A stretch of 64,000 bases of DNA from Streptomyces sp. WAC08241 (GTDB taxonomy: Bacteria; Actinomycetota; Actinomycetes; Streptomycetales; Streptomycetaceae), in assembly GCA_007858575.1 (NCBI GenBank), contig CP042279.1, forward strand, positions 558,001-622,000. The letters run 5' to 3'. Every line of letters begins with the position of its first letter. The stretch's first letter is position 1. The notes beneath the pieces are model-generated. The model did no database searches and had not been told where the DNA came from. It worked only from the letters and a program-made list of their open reading frames with translations. Position numbers and translations under genes: made by a program. Positions 1 through 9,515 of this stretch are shown in pieces.

Positions 1-18
1 CGCGTCCGCGCCCGGCCC

Positions 19-63
19 TTGTGGGCGCGGTCCGCCACCCTTTATAGTCAGGATGACTCTTAA
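19..63 (+). promoter_or_regulatory. pnuC promoter with candidate NrtR operator
   Basis: A -10 hexamer TATAGT lies at 43-48 and a weak -35 (TTGTGG) at 19-24, with an 18 bp spacer. A palindrome centred on base 52 (41-63, core AGTC-N5-GACT, 8 of 11 pairs matching) covers the -10 box and the expected start of transcription. It lies just before the ribosome binding site AAGGAGG (62-68). A Nudix-type regulator (NrtR) is encoded in the same operon, and NrtR proteins bind palindromes upstream of NAD genes, so repressor binding here is inferred. Confidence 0.55.
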
Positions 64-73
64 GGAGGCGGGC

Positions 74-741
74 GTGAGCCTCGCGACTTTGCTCGAACCC
101 CTGCGACAGCCGCTCTTCACCGTCCTGGACACCCCGGTCAGTTGGACCGAGGTCCTGGGCTTCGGCAGCGGAGCGCTCTGCGTCTGGCTCGTGGCACGCC
201 AGCACGTGGCCAACTGGCCCGTCGGCATCGCCAACAACCTCTTCTTCGTCCTGCTCTTCGCGCAGGCCGGGCTCTACGCCGACGCCGGCCTCCAGATCGT
301 CTTCATCACCCTCGCCGCGTACGGCTGGTGGACCTGGACCCACGGGGTGGACCGGGCTCCGACACCCTTCCGGTGCGCCGCACCACGCGCGCCGAAGGGG
401 CGTGGCTGCTCGCGGCGGGGGTGGTGGGGACCCTCGGGCTCACCCTGCTGCTCGACCGCGCCACCGACTCGACCGTCCCCTTCTGGGACGCCCTGACGAC
501 CGCGCTCTCCCTCATGGCCACCTACGGCCAGTGCAGGAAGCGCCTGGAGTCCTGGTGGCTCTGGATCGCCGCCGACGTCGTCTACGTGCCGCTGTACGCC
601 CACAAGGGGCTGTACCTGACCTCCCTGCTGTACGTCGGCTTCATGGCGCTCTGCGCGACGGGCCTGCGCGGCTGGAGCAGGGACCTCGCGGGGGCCCGCC
701 GACCGGCGGCGGAGACGGAGACGGCGGAGGCGACGGCGTGA
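74..741 (+). CDS. pnuC: Nicotinamide riboside transporter PnuC (frameshifted)
   Basis: Inner-membrane transporter importing nicotinamide riboside, the substrate for the NadR kinase encoded next. The protein is a series of hydrophobic segments with the PnuC-type stretch WPVGIANN near residue 45 and YGWWTW near residue 85. I chose GTG 74 because AAGGAGG lies 5 bases upstream; an in-frame ATG at 53 falls inside the promoter palindrome. The frame shifts once near 355 (one base lost) and then continues to a TGA at 739-741, which overlaps the nadR start as GTGA. About 220 residues, normal for PnuC. The break is probably a sequencing error because both halves align to one family. Confidence 0.85.
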
Positions 742-1817
742 AGCGCTACGGACACGGCCTCGTCCTCGGCAAGTTCTATCCGCCGCACGCCGGCCACCAC
801 CACCTCGTCCGCACCGCCCTCGACCGCTGCGACCGCCTCACCGTCCTCGTCTGCGCCTCCTCCGCCGAGTCCGTGCCGCTGGAGGAGCGCGTCGCCTGGA
901 TGCGCGAGGTCCACCCCGACGCCCTCGTCGTCGGCGCCGTCGACGACCACCCCGTCGACCTCCACGACCCCGACGTGTGGGAGGCCCACATGCGCGTCTT
1001 CCGGGCCGCCGTGCCCGAACGCGTCGACGCCGTCTTCACCTCGGAGCCGTACGGCGAGGAGCTCGGCCGCCGCTTCGGCGCCGCGTCCGTCCTCGTCGAC
1101 CCCGACCGCGTCCGCTTCCCCGTCTCCGGCACCGCCGTCCGCGCGGACCCCGCGGGCTGCTGGGACTTCCTGGAGGCGCCCGTACGGGCCGCGCTCACCC
1201 GCCGGGTCGTCGTCCTCGGCGCCGAGTCCACCGGCACCACCACCATGGCTCCTCGCCCTCGCCGACCACTACCGGCGGCGCGGCGGCGTCTGGGCCCGCA
1301 CCCGGTACGTACCGGAGTACGGCCGCGAGTACAGCGAGCTCAAGCTCGCCGAGCTGAGGGCCGAAGACCCCGGCGCCACCTGGCCGGACGTCGCCTTCCG
1401 CTCCTCCGACTTCCCCGTCATCGCCCAGCGCCAGGCCGAACTGGAGGAGGAGGCCGCCCGCGACGGCTCGCCCGTGCTCTTCTGCGACACCGACGCCTTC
1501 GCCACCACCATCTGGCACGAGCGGTACATGGGCACCACCAGCCCCGACACCGGTGAGATCGCCGCCCGGGGCCGCCAGCACCTCTGGCTGCTCACCGACC
1601 ACCGGGGCGTCGGCTTCGAGGACGACGGACTGCGCGACGGGGAGCACCTGCGGCCCTGGATGACCGCCCGCTTCCTCACCCAGCTCGCCCACTCCGGCCG
1701 CCGCACGGTCGTGCTCACCGGCCCGCACGAGGAGCGGCTCGCCACCGCCGTCGCCGCCGTGGACGCGTTGCTCGCCGAGGGCCCCGGCCTCACCGACCCC
1801 TGCCGGAGCGCCGATGA
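738..1817 (+). CDS. nadR: NadR-type NMN adenylyltransferase / ribosylnicotinamide kinase (frameshifted)
   Basis: Bifunctional cytoplasmic enzyme that phosphorylates nicotinamide riboside to NMN and adenylates NMN to NAD+. The N-terminal nucleotidyltransferase half starts with GKFYPPHAGHHHLV (the HxGH signature of adenylyltransferases) at residues 9-22. A kinase P-loop GAESTGTTT follows near residue 160. The C-terminal half has the NadR-like FCDTDAFATTIWHERYMG. There is a frame change near 1247 (two bases missing or one extra) just after the P-loop, and another near 1800. The terminal TGA overlaps the next ATG (ATGA at 1814-1817). With pnuC upstream this forms a riboside salvage route. No helix-turn-helix is seen at the N-terminus, so regulation probably falls to the NrtR gene downstream. 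Confidence 0.85.
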
Positions 1818-2547
1818 CCGCCCACCGGGCCCCCGAGGGCTACGACCCGTACGCCTTCGAGCCGTTCGCCGTCACCACCGACCTCGCCGTCCTCACGATC
1901 CGCGAGGAGCGCCTCCACGTCCTGCTCGTCGAACGCGCCCAGGAGCCGTACGCCGGATCCTGGGCCCTGCCCGGCGGCTTCGTGCTGCCCCGCGAGTCCG
2001 CCGAGACCGCCGCCCGCCGCGAACTCGCCGAGGAGACCGGCCTCTCCGGCGCCACCGTCGCCGGACTCCACCTCGAACAGCTCCGCACCTACACCGAGCC
2101 GGACCGCGACCCGAGGATGCGGGTCGTCTCCGTCGCCTTCACCGCCCTCGTACCGGACTCCGCCCGAGCCGCGCGGCGGCGGGACGCGGCCCAGGCGCGG
2201 TGGATCCCGTACGGGACGCACGGACCGCTCGCCTTCGACCACGACCGGATCCTCGCCGACGCCCACGAACGGGTCGGCGCCAAGCTCGAGTACACCTGCC
2301 TCGCCACGGCCTTCTGCCCGCCCGAGTTCACCCTCGGCGAGCTGCGGCAGGTCTACGAGACGGTCTGGGGCGTCGAGCTCGACCGCCCCAACTTCCGGCG
2401 CAGGTCTCGCCACGCCCGGCTTCGTCCGGGCCGTGGAGGGCCGCCGCGCCTCACCGGCGGACGGGGAAACCGGCCGCCCTCTACCGGGCGGGCGGGGCCA
2501 CGGCCCTCCACCCGCCCCTCCTGCGACCGGAAGGACGCTCCTCGTGA
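1814..2547 (+). CDS. nrtR: NrtR-type Nudix regulator of NAD metabolism (frameshifted)
   Basis: Nudix-domain protein with a C-terminal winged-helix region, the architecture of NrtR repressors that sense ADP-ribose or NAD-related ligands. The Nudix box is complete: it starts GGFVLPRE and ends RELAEETGL (residues about 55-77), so hydrolase activity cannot be excluded. The region after about residue 170, FTLGELRQVYETVWG, matches the DNA-binding end of NrtR. The tail KPAALYRAGG...LHPPLLRPEG is typical of Streptomyces members. Two frame breaks lie near 2405 and 2475. It overlaps nadR (ATGA) and the next gene (GTGA). The position inside an NAD operon supports regulator rather than general housekeeping hydrolase. 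Activity against ADP-ribose is unknown. Confidence 0.75.
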
Positions 2548-3572
2548 ACCACGCACACACCGCCGTCAAGCGGGCCGCGACCGGATCCCTGATCGGACTG
2601 GCGCTCGGCGACGCGCTCGGTTTCCCCACCGAGTTCAATGACGTGCCCTCGATCCTCGCGAAGTGCGGGCCCTGGCGGGAGATGGAACTGCCCGTCAGGA
2701 ACGGGAAGGCGTACGTCACCGACGACACCCAGATGGCCCTCGCCTTCGCCGGGGGCATCCGCACCGCCATGGACCGGGGCCCTCACCCCGCGGCGCCTCG
2801 CCCGGCCGGTCCGCGAGGAGTTCGTCGACTGGTACCACTCCCCGGACAACAACCGCGCGCCCGGCAACACCTGTCTGCGCGCCTGCCGGCTCCTCGACGG
2901 CGACCGGCTCTGGCAGGACGCCAGCCAGATCCACTCCAAGGGCTGCGGCGCCAACATGCGGGTCACCCCCATCGGTCTCGTCCCCGGCCTGGGCGAGGAG
3001 CAGCGGGCCGGTGCCGCGCAGCTCCAGGCGGCCCTGACCCACGGCCACCCCACCGCGCTCGCCGCCTCCGACCTGACGGCCCGCGCCGCGTACCTGCTCG
3101 CGCGGGGCGTGGACCCGGCCGGACTCGTCGGACAGCTCCGCTCGTACGCGTACGAGAACCGCTCCCGCTATCGCGAGGAGTGGCTCGGCGACCTGTGGAC
3201 CCGCTCCCAGGACCCCTCCGCCCGGCACTTCACCGAGCGCGGCTGGGACGAGTGCCTGGCGGTCCTGGAGCGCCTGGACGCCGTCCAGCGCACGGCCGAC
3301 CCGGAGCTCGACCCCTGCACGTACACCGGCGACGGCTGGATCGCGGAGGAGGCCCTCGCGACCGGACTGCTCTGCTTCCTCCTCTTCCCCGACGAGCCCC
3401 TCACCGCCCTGCGCCGGGCCGCCTGCACCCGCGGCGACTCCGACTCGATCGCCGCCCTCGCGGGCGCCTTCGCCGGCGCCCACCTCGGCACGGACGCCTG
3501 GCCGGGGAGTGGGCGGACCGCGTCGAGTACCGGAGCGACCTCATCGCCTTCGGCGCCCTCTGGGACGCCTGA
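2544..3572 (+). CDS. ADP-ribosylglycohydrolase family protein (frameshifted)
   Basis: Member of the DraG/ARH family, Mg-dependent enzymes that remove ADP-ribose from proteins or hydrolyse related glycosidic bonds. The metal-binding signatures are visible: GLALGDALG near residue 18, VTDDTQMALA near residue 55 and GDSDSIAALAGAF near residue 300. GTG 2544 overlaps the nrtR stop. The frame changes near 2790 and again near 3503 (one G lost in a GGGG run), after which it ends in EYRSDLIAFGALWDA. Placement as last gene of an NAD salvage operon suggests recycling of ADP-ribose generated when NAD is consumed; this is inference from context. Confidence 0.85.
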   Translation: MNHAHTAVKRAATGSLIGLALGDALGFPTEFNDVPSILAKCGPWREMELPVRNGKAYVTDDTQMALAFAGGIRTAMDRGPHPAAPRPAGPRGVRRLVPLPGQQPRARQHLSARLPAPRRRPALAGRQPDPLQGLRRQHAGHPHRSRPRPGRGAAGRCRAAPGGPDPRPPHRARRLRPDGPRRVPARAGRGPGRTRRTAPLVRVREPLPLSRGVARRPVDPLPGPLRPALHRARLGRVPGGPGAPGRRPAHGRPGARPLHVHRRRLDRGGGPRDRTALLPPLPRRAPHRPAPGRLHPRRLRLDRRPRGRLRRRPPRHGRLAGEWADRVEYRSDLIAFGALWDA

Positions 3573-3656
3573 GCCAATGACGCCCGCCCGGATCTCCGAC
3601 CTCGTCGTACGGGCCCGGCTACGGCTCCCGCAGGGCTGAGGCGCGGCGGGCGCGGG

Positions 3657-4303
3657 TCAGAAGTCCTCCACGCGCGCGTGGTCCGGGGCGGCGGGCAGCG
3701 GGGAGGCGCCGTGGGCCAGGTCGGCCTCCTCCTGGAGGCGGTTCATCCAGGACTCGACCTCCGCCCAGGGCACCTCGCCGCGCCTGACCGCGAGGAGGCG
3801 GTCGCGGTCCCCGCCGACGTCGACGCGCAGCTCGCCCGTGCGCAGCAGGTCCCGGCAGCTCGCCAGGAGCCGCAGCAGGTGCATGGCGTGCTTCCAGCGC
3901 GGCTGCCCGTACTGGCGCACGTCCGCGTCCAGCTTGCGGCGCTGCCCGCCCGCGTACCGCACGAACGTCCCGTGGGCCTGCCGGAGAGGAAGGCGCCGCG
4001 CAGGGAGATCAGCTCGCGGCCGAGGTCGTCGGCGTACTCGACGACGGGGAGTGGAGGCACTCCAGGACGTTCGGGTTGTTGCGCAGGGCCAGCTCGCAGA
4101 AGCGCTCCAGCTCCCAACTGAACTGCTCTCGCGCGGCCCTCCACGTGCGCCGGGGGCTTGTCGAAGCGCCAGAAGAGCGGCGTCGGGGCGAGGTAGACGC
4201 CCCGCACGTCCGTGTCGCTGCCCTCGGTCGCCAGGCCGAAGGCGTGCGAGCCCATCACACAGGAGTAGATCGTGTGCTCGCGCACCAGCTCGTCCGGAGT
4301 CAT
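3657..4303 (-). CDS. Predicted nucleotidyltransferase (COG3541-like, frameshifted)
   Basis: Minus-strand protein with a minimal nucleotidyltransferase active site: GSHAFGLATEGSDTDVRG at residues about 17-34 (GS followed by DxD). Proteins of this type transfer nucleotides to unknown targets. Downstream are the conserved segments VVEYADDLGRELISLR and KHAMHLLRLLASCRDLL. Frame breaks lie near 4135, 4065 and 3985. It starts 10 bases after the stop of the Rieske gene and is probably co-transcribed with it. It converges with the ADP-ribosylglycohydrolase gene; the 84-base gap shows no obvious terminator. Substrate cannot be told. Confidence 0.75.
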
Positions 4304-4313
4304 GCCGGGCAGG

Positions 4314-4799
4314 TTACGCGAGGGTGATCGTTTCCCCGAGACAATAATGCGCTCCGCCGGGAGCGGGCGGGTGGCCGGGCCCGTGACCACCGAGCCGTCC
4401 GCGACGCGGAACTTCGAACCGTGGCAGGGGCAGTCGATGGTGCCGTCCGCGACCTTGTTCACCAGGCACCCCTGGTGGGTGCAGACCGCCGAGAACGCCT
4501 TGAACTCACCGGCCGCCGGCTGCGTCACCACCACCTTCTCCTCCGGGAAGACCGCGCCGCCGCCGACCGGGATCCCGGAGGTCCTGGCCAGCGCCTCGCC
4601 GTCACCCTCGGAAGACTCGGGAGGCTCGGAGGCGTCCGGGGAATCGGGGCCTCCGGCGTCTCCGGGGCGTCCGGCGCCTCGGGGTGCCCGCCGTCGTACC
4701 GCCGTCGCCCCCGTCACCGCCGTCCGAGCCGCAGCCCGCCGTCGTCAGGGCCGCGGCGGCGAACAGGACGGTGCGGCGGCTCGTGCTGGAGGACGTCAT
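4314..4799 (-). CDS. Rieske [2Fe-2S] Tat lipoprotein (frameshifted)
   Basis: Exported Rieske iron-sulphur protein. The N-terminus has a twin-arginine signal with a lipobox-like end (SRRTVLFAAAALTTAGC), then a Gly/Asp-rich linker. The cluster ligands are CTHQGC and CPCHGS (Cys-X-His and Cys-X-X-His), followed by RVADGSVVTGPATRPLP, the usual order for small secreted Rieske proteins. The linker frame breaks near 4680, and one G is lost near 4322, which restores the expected ending and a TAA. The redox partner is unknown. Confidence 0.85.
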
Positions 4800-4978
4800 G
4801 CCGCCAGCTTGGCCACGCGCCCGCCGCCGGGTCCCGCGACACGCCTGCGCCCGTACCCCGGACGGCGGAGCGCACGGGTCCGCGCGGCACCGGCCCTTTC
4901 CGGGCGCCCGCCCCGTCCCGTACGCCCGCTCCCCGTCTCGGAGGGCGGGCGCCGTGCTCCCGGCCCTCCGCCGCTGAC

Positions 4979-5018
4979 TAGGCTGAACGGAGCACTGACG
5001 CAGGCGAAGGAGCACGAC
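4979..5018 (+). promoter_or_regulatory. aroH leader: -10-like TAGGCT and ribosome binding site
   Basis: TAGGCT at 4979-4984 resembles the streptomycete -10 consensus TAGRRT. The site GAAGGAG (about 5008-5014) precedes the GTG at 5019. No good -35 is visible. The rest of the 220-base gap (4800-5018) between the divergent Rieske and aroH genes is G+C-rich and shows no gene. Confidence 0.3.
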
Positions 5019-5380
5019 GTGGCGGTACGAGCGGTCCGAGGCGCCGTCCAACTGGAGCGGGACGAGGCCGGGCACATGCGCGAGCGGGTCCAGGAGCTGC
5101 TCACCGCCGTCCTCGAACGCAACGGCCTCACCGCCGAGGACCTCATCAGCATCTGGTTCACGGCCACGCCCGACCTGCACAGCGACTTCCCCGCCGCCGC
5201 GGCCCGGCACACCGGGATCGTCGACGTCCCCTGATCTGCGCCCGGGAACTCGACGTCGAGGGTGCCATGCCGAGGGTCGTCCGGCTCCTCGCCCACGTCG
5301 AGACCGAGCTGCCCAAGTCCCGGATCGCGCACGTCTACCTCGGCGCCGCGGCCGCCCTGCGCAAGGACATCGCCCAGTGA
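5019..5380 (+). CDS. aroH: Chorismate mutase, AroH class (frameshifted)
   Basis: Monofunctional AroH-type chorismate mutase, about 120 residues, converting chorismate to prephenate for phenylalanine and tyrosine synthesis. Family features: VRAVRGAVQLERDE at the start, TAEDLISIWFTATPDL in the middle, and LGAAAALRKDI at the end. GTG 5019 is preceded by GAAGGAG. One C is lost near 5231 (GTCCC|CTG), putting ICARELDVEGAMP into another frame. The TGA at 5378-5380 overlaps the tyrA GTG, so mutase and prephenate dehydrogenase are translationally coupled. Confidence 0.9.
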
Positions 5381-6462
5381 GAACAGCGCTCGTCATCGGA
5401 ACCGGCCTGATCGGCACCTCCGCCGCCCTCGCCCTCGCCGGCCGCGGCATCACCGTCCACCTGCGCGACCACGACCCGGACCGCGCCCGCACCGCCGCCG
5501 CGCTCGGTGCCGGCACCGACGAGGCGCCCGAGGGCCCCGTGGACCTCGCCGTCGTCGCCGTGCCGCCCGCCCACGTGTCCACCACCCTCGCCGGGGCCAT
5601 GACCGCCGGCCTCGCCCGCGGCTACCTGGACGTCGCCAGCGTCAAGGGCGGACCGAAGCGGGAGCTGGAGGCCCTCGGCCTCGACCTCACCGCGTACATC
5701 GGCACGCACCCGATGTCCGGCAAGGAGCGCTCGGGCCCGCTCGCCGCCACCGCCGACCTCTTCGAGGGCCGCCCCTGGGTCCTCACCCCCACCCGGGACA
5801 CCGACACCGAGGTCCTCAACCTCGCCCTGGAGCTCGTCGCCCTCTGCCGGGCCGTCCCCGTCGTCATGGACGCCGACGCCCACGACCGGGCCGTCGCCCT
5901 GGTCTCCCACACCCCCAGCTCGTGTCCTCCATGGTCGCCGCGCGCCTGGAGGAGGCCGACGAGTCGGCCGTGCGCCTCTGCGGACAGGGCATCCGCGACG
6001 TCACCCGGATCGCCGCCTCCGACCCCCGCATGTGGGTCGAGATCCTCTCCGCCAACCCCGGCCCCGTCGCCGACGTCCTCTCCGGCGTCGCCGCCGACCT
6101 CGACGAGACCGTCCGCGCCCTGCGCCCTCCAGTCCGCCGACGAGGACGAGCGCCGGGACGGCGCCACCGGCGTCGAGGACGTCCTGCGCCGCGGCAACGC
6201 CGGCCGCTCCCGCGTCCCCGGCAAGCACGGCGCCGCCCCCGCCGCGTACGAGACCGTCGCCGTCCTCATCAGCGACCGGCCCGGCGAGCTGGCTCGGATC
6301 TTCGCCGACGCGGGCCGCGCCGGCGTCAACATCGAGGACGTCCGCATCGAGCACGCGACCGGCCAGCAGGCCGGCCTGGTCCAGCTCATGGTGGAGCCCT
6401 CGGCGGTCCAGGTCCTCGGCGCGGCCCTCCAGGAGCGCGGCTGGGCCCTCCGCACGGGCTGA
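5377..6462 (+). CDS. tyrA: Prephenate dehydrogenase with ACT domain (frameshifted)
   Basis: Oxidises prephenate to 4-hydroxyphenylpyruvate with NAD(P)+, the step to tyrosine after AroH. The nucleotide fold begins GTGLIGTSAALALAGRG (residues 8-24), and the substrate-site segment is GTHPMSGKERSG. A C-terminal ACT-like domain (AVLISDRPGELARIFADAG) probably gives feedback control. The frame changes near 5917 and returns near 6125. GTG start overlaps aroH. About 360 residues, normal for actinobacterial TyrA. Confidence 0.9.
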   Translation: MRTALVIGTGLIGTSAALALAGRGITVHLRDHDPDRARTAAALGAGTDEAPEGPVDLAVVAVPPAHVSTTLAGAMTAGLARGYLDVASVKGGPKRELEALGLDLTAYIGTHPMSGKERSGPLAATADLFEGRPWVLTPTRDTDTEVLNLALELVALCRAVPVVMDADAHDRAVALVSHTPSSCPPWSPRAWRRPTSRPCASADRASATSPGSPPPTPACGSRSSPPTPAPSPTSSPASPPTSTRPSAPCALQSADEDERRDGATGVEDVLRRGNAGRSRVPGKHGAAPAAYETVAVLISDRPGELARIFADAGRAGVNIEDVRIEHATGQQAGLVQLMVEPSAVQVLGAALQERGWALRTG

Positions 6463-6611
6463 CGCGGACCGCCCGGGGTCCGGGGCCGGGAGCCGGCCCC
6501 GGGGCCCCGGCACGGGTTGGGCCGAACGGGTGCGTGGGACTCGGTAACCTTGGGGAGCCCGTCGCGTCCCCGCCGGGTCCTGCCACCCCACCCCAGGAAG
6601 GTGTTCCCACC

Positions 6612-7286
6612 GTGGAATCCGTGATCGTCGCCATCGACGGGCCGTCCGGCACGGGCAAGTCGAGCACCTCGAAGGCGGTCGCCGCCAAGCTGGGACTCAG
6701 CTACCTCGACACCGGCGCCCAGTACCGGGCGATCACCTGGTGGATGATCAGCAACGGCGTGGACGTCTCCGACGCCGGGGCCGTCGCCGACGCCGCCGCC
6801 AAGCCGGTCATCGTCTCCGGCACCGACCCGTCCCGGCCCACCATCACCGTGGACGGCGCCGACGCCTCCGGCCCCATCCGCACCGAAGAGGTCACCTCCA
6901 AGGTCAGCGCCGTCAGCGCCGTCCCCGAGGTCCGGGCGCTCATCACCGAGCTCCAGCGGACCATCGCCCGGGGCGCCGGGCACGGCATCGTCGTCGAGGG
7001 CCGGGACATCGGCACCACCGTCCTGCCCGACGCCGACCTGAAGATCTTCCTCACCGCCTCGCCCGAGGCCCGCGCCGCCCGCCGCTCCGGCGAGCTCAAG
7101 GGCGCCGACGTGCGCGCCACCCGGGAAGCCCTGGTCAAGCGGGACGCGGCCGACTCCAGCCGCAAGACCTCCCCGCTCGCCAAGGCCGACGACGCCGTCG
7201 AGGTCGACACCACCGACCTCACCCTCGACCAGGTGATCGAGTGCGTCGTCACCCTCGTGGACGAGAAGCGGGCGGCCGTCAGGTGA
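6612..7286 (+). CDS. cmk: Cytidylate kinase
   Basis: Phosphorylates CMP and dCMP with ATP. It is one of the few genes here with no frame break. The P-loop GPSGTGKSST is at residues 10-19. The CMP-site segment is LDTGAQYRAITWW (the usual DTGAMYR with Gln for Met), and EGRDIGTTVLPDADLKIFL is the second family signature. GTG 6612 starts a 224-residue protein. Its TGA overlaps the GTG of plsC. cmk-plsC-der is a common actinobacterial order. Confidence 0.95.
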   Translation: MESVIVAIDGPSGTGKSSTSKAVAAKLGLSYLDTGAQYRAITWWMISNGVDVSDAGAVADAAAKPVIVSGTDPSRPTITVDGADASGPIRTEEVTSKVSAVSAVPEVRALITELQRTIARGAGHGIVVEGRDIGTTVLPDADLKIFLTASPEARAARRSGELKGADVRATREALVKRDAADSSRKTSPLAKADDAVEVDTTDLTLDQVIECVVTLVDEKRAAVR

Positions 7287-7924
7287 CCGTGCCCTCCGCG
7301 AAGGGCGCCGCCGTCGGCCGCGGCATCGGCATCGGGCTGATGTACGGGCTCTGGAAGCCGCGCGTCCTCGGCGCCTGGCGGGTGCCGGCCTCCGGCCCCG
7401 TCATCCTCGCCGTCAACCACGCGCACAACATCGACGGCCCCATGCTCATGGGCACCGCCCCGCGCCCCGTGCACTTCCTCATCAAGAAGGAGGCGTTCGT
7501 CGGCCCGCTCGGCGCCTTCCTGGAGGGCATCGGGCAGGTCGAGGTGGACCGGCACGGCACCGACCGCACCGCGATATCCGGCGCCCTCGGCATCCTGGAG
7601 GAGGGCGGCGTCCTCGGGATCTTCCCGAGGGCACCCGGGGCGAGGGCGACTTCGCCTCGCTGCGCGCGGGCCTCGCGTACTTCGCGGTCCGCAGCGGCGC
7701 GCCGATCGTCCCGGTCGCCGTCCTGGGCAGCACCGACCGCCCGGGGCGGCTCGTCAAGGCCCTGCCCCGCTGCGCGGTCGCGTCGACGTCGTCTTCGGCG
7801 AGGCCTTCGAGGCGGGCGACGGATCGGGCCGGCGCACCCGCAAGGCGCTGGACGAGGCCACCGTACGGATCCAGGGAGGCTCACCGCCCACCTGGAAAAC
7901 GCCAGGCGCCTCACCGGGCGCTGA
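7283..7924 (+). CDS. plsC: 1-acyl-glycerol-3-phosphate acyltransferase (frameshifted)
   Basis: Membrane-associated acyltransferase that makes phosphatidic acid. The catalytic NHxxxxD motif reads NHAHNID (near residue 42). Next comes FLIKKEAF, then the FPEGTR motif, here split because one G is lost near 7630. Two further losses lie near 7768 and 7873, returning to a frame that ends LTAHLENARRLTGR. About 214 residues once repaired. The start overlaps the cmk stop (GTGA), and der follows 69 bases later. Confidence 0.85.
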   Translation: MTVPSAKGAAVGRGIGIGLMYGLWKPRVLGAWRVPASGPVILAVNHAHNIDGPMLMGTAPRPVHFLIKKEAFVGPLGAFLEGIGQVEVDRHGTDRTAISGALGILEEGGVLGIFPRAPGARATSPRCARASRTSRSAAARRSSRSPSWAAPTARGGSSRPCPAARSRRRRLRRGLRGGRRIGPAHPQGAGRGHRTDPGRLTAHLENARRLTGR

Positions 7925-7993
7925 GCGAGACTCTCAGTAGTGGAACCCGCCGACCGGGAACCACCGACCACGAATGATCGAGGAACGGACTTC

Positions 7994-9440
7994 ATGAACG
8001 ACCAGCACGACCACGGGGCACTTGGCGACGCCGAGTACGCGGAGTTCATGGAGCTCGCCGCGGAAGAGGGCTTCGACGCGGAGGAGATCGAGGGCGCGAT
8101 CGAGGAGGCCGGGCACGGCCCGCTCCCCGTCCTCGCCGTCGTCGGCCGTCCGAACGTCGGCAAGTCGACCCTGGTGAACCGCATCATCGGCCGCCGCGAG
8201 GCCGTCGTCGAGGACAAGCCGGGCGTCACCCGCGACCGCGTCACCTACGAGGCCGAATGGGCCGGCCGCCGCTTCAAGGTCGTCGACACCGGCGGCTGGG
8301 AGCAGGACGTCCTCGGCATCGACGCCTCCGTCGCCGCCCAGGCCGAGTTCGCCATCGAGGCCGCCGACGCCTGCCTCTTCGTCGTGGACGCCACCGTCGG
8401 CGCCACCGACACCGACGAGGCCGTCGTCAGGCTCCTCCGCCGCGCCGGAAGCCGGTCGTCCTCGCCGCCAACAAGGTCGACGGCCAGTCCGGCGAGGCCG
8501 ACGCGGCCATGCTCTGGTCGCTCGGCCTGGGCGAGCCGTTCCCGGTCTCCTCGCTGCACGGCCGCGGCACCGGCGACCTCCTGGACGAGGTCCTGAAGAA
8601 GCTGCCCGAGGCCCCGCGCAGCGCTTCGGCAACGCCGTCGGCGGCCCGCGCCGCATCGCCCTCATCGGCCGCCCGAACGTCGGCAAGTCCTCCCTGCTCA
8701 ACAAGGTGGCGGGCGAGGACCGGGTCGTCGTCAACGAGCTGGCCGGCACCACCCGCGACCCGGTCGACGAGCTGATCGAGCTCGGCGGCGTGACGTGGAA
8801 GTTCGTCGACACCGCCGGCATCCGCAAGAAGGTCCACCTCCAGGAGGGCGCGGACTACTACGCCTCCCTGCGGACCGCGGCCGCCGTCGAGAAGGCGGAG
8901 GTGGCCGTCATCCTCATCGACACCACCGACACCATCTCGGTCCAGGACCAGCGCATCATCACCATGGCGGTCGAGTCGGGCCGCGCCATCGTCATCGCCT
9001 ACAACAAGTGGGACGAGCTGGACGAGGAGCGCCGCTACTACCTGGAGCGCGAGATCGAGACCGAGATGCAGCAGGTCTCGTGGGCGCCCCGGGTCAACGT
9101 CTCCGCCAAGACCGGCCGCCACATGGAGAAGCTGGTCCCGGCCATCGAGACCGCCCTCGCCGGCTGGGAGACCCGCGTCCCCACCGGCCGGCTGAACGCC
9201 TTCCTCGGCGAGATCGTCGCCGCCCACCCGCACCCGGTCCGGGGCGGCAAGCAGCCCCGCATCCTCTTCGGCACGCAGGCGGGCACCAAGCCGCCCCGGT
9301 TCGTCCTCTTCGCCTCGGGCTTCCTGGAGGCCGGCTACCGCCGCTTCATCGAGCGCCGCCTCCGCGAGGAGTTCGGCTTCGAGGGCACCCCGATCCACAT
9401 CTCGGTCCGGGTGCGCGAGAAGCGCGGCCGCAAGAAGTAG
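7994..9440 (+). CDS. der: GTPase Der/EngA (frameshifted)
   Basis: Essential double GTPase for 50S ribosome assembly. Both G domains are visible: [13 protein letters not shown] with DKPGVTRD and DTGG, then [13 protein letters not shown] with [10 protein letters not shown] and [13 protein letters not shown] and NKWDE are the base-specificity motifs. The basic tail REKRGRKK ends the KH-like domain. ATG 7994 is preceded by GAGGAACGGA and gives the acidic N-terminal extension usual in actinomycetes. One C is lost near 8446 and one near 8618. Because the gene is essential, these breaks are the best evidence that frameshifts in this window are artefacts. Confidence 0.95.
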
Positions 9441-9468
9441 CACCGCCCCGCGGTGCCGCGGCGCGACA

Positions 9469-9506
9469 GCCGGGGCCGGTACCCGCTACGGGTACCGGCC
9501 CCCGGC
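9469..9506. terminator. Hairpin terminator between der and the convergent small gene
   Basis: Arms GCCGGGGCCGGTACCC (9469-9484) and its complement at 9490-9506, with one extra C, enclose a 5-base loop. It lies 28 bases after the der stop and just before the end of the opposite-strand small gene, so it can serve both. Confidence 0.8.
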
Positions 9507-9515
9507 CGTTCGGTC

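Noticed and set aside
53..55. ATG 53 as the start of pnuC
   Set aside because: It lies inside the promoter palindrome and has no ribosome binding site, while GTG 74 has AAGGAGG five bases upstream.
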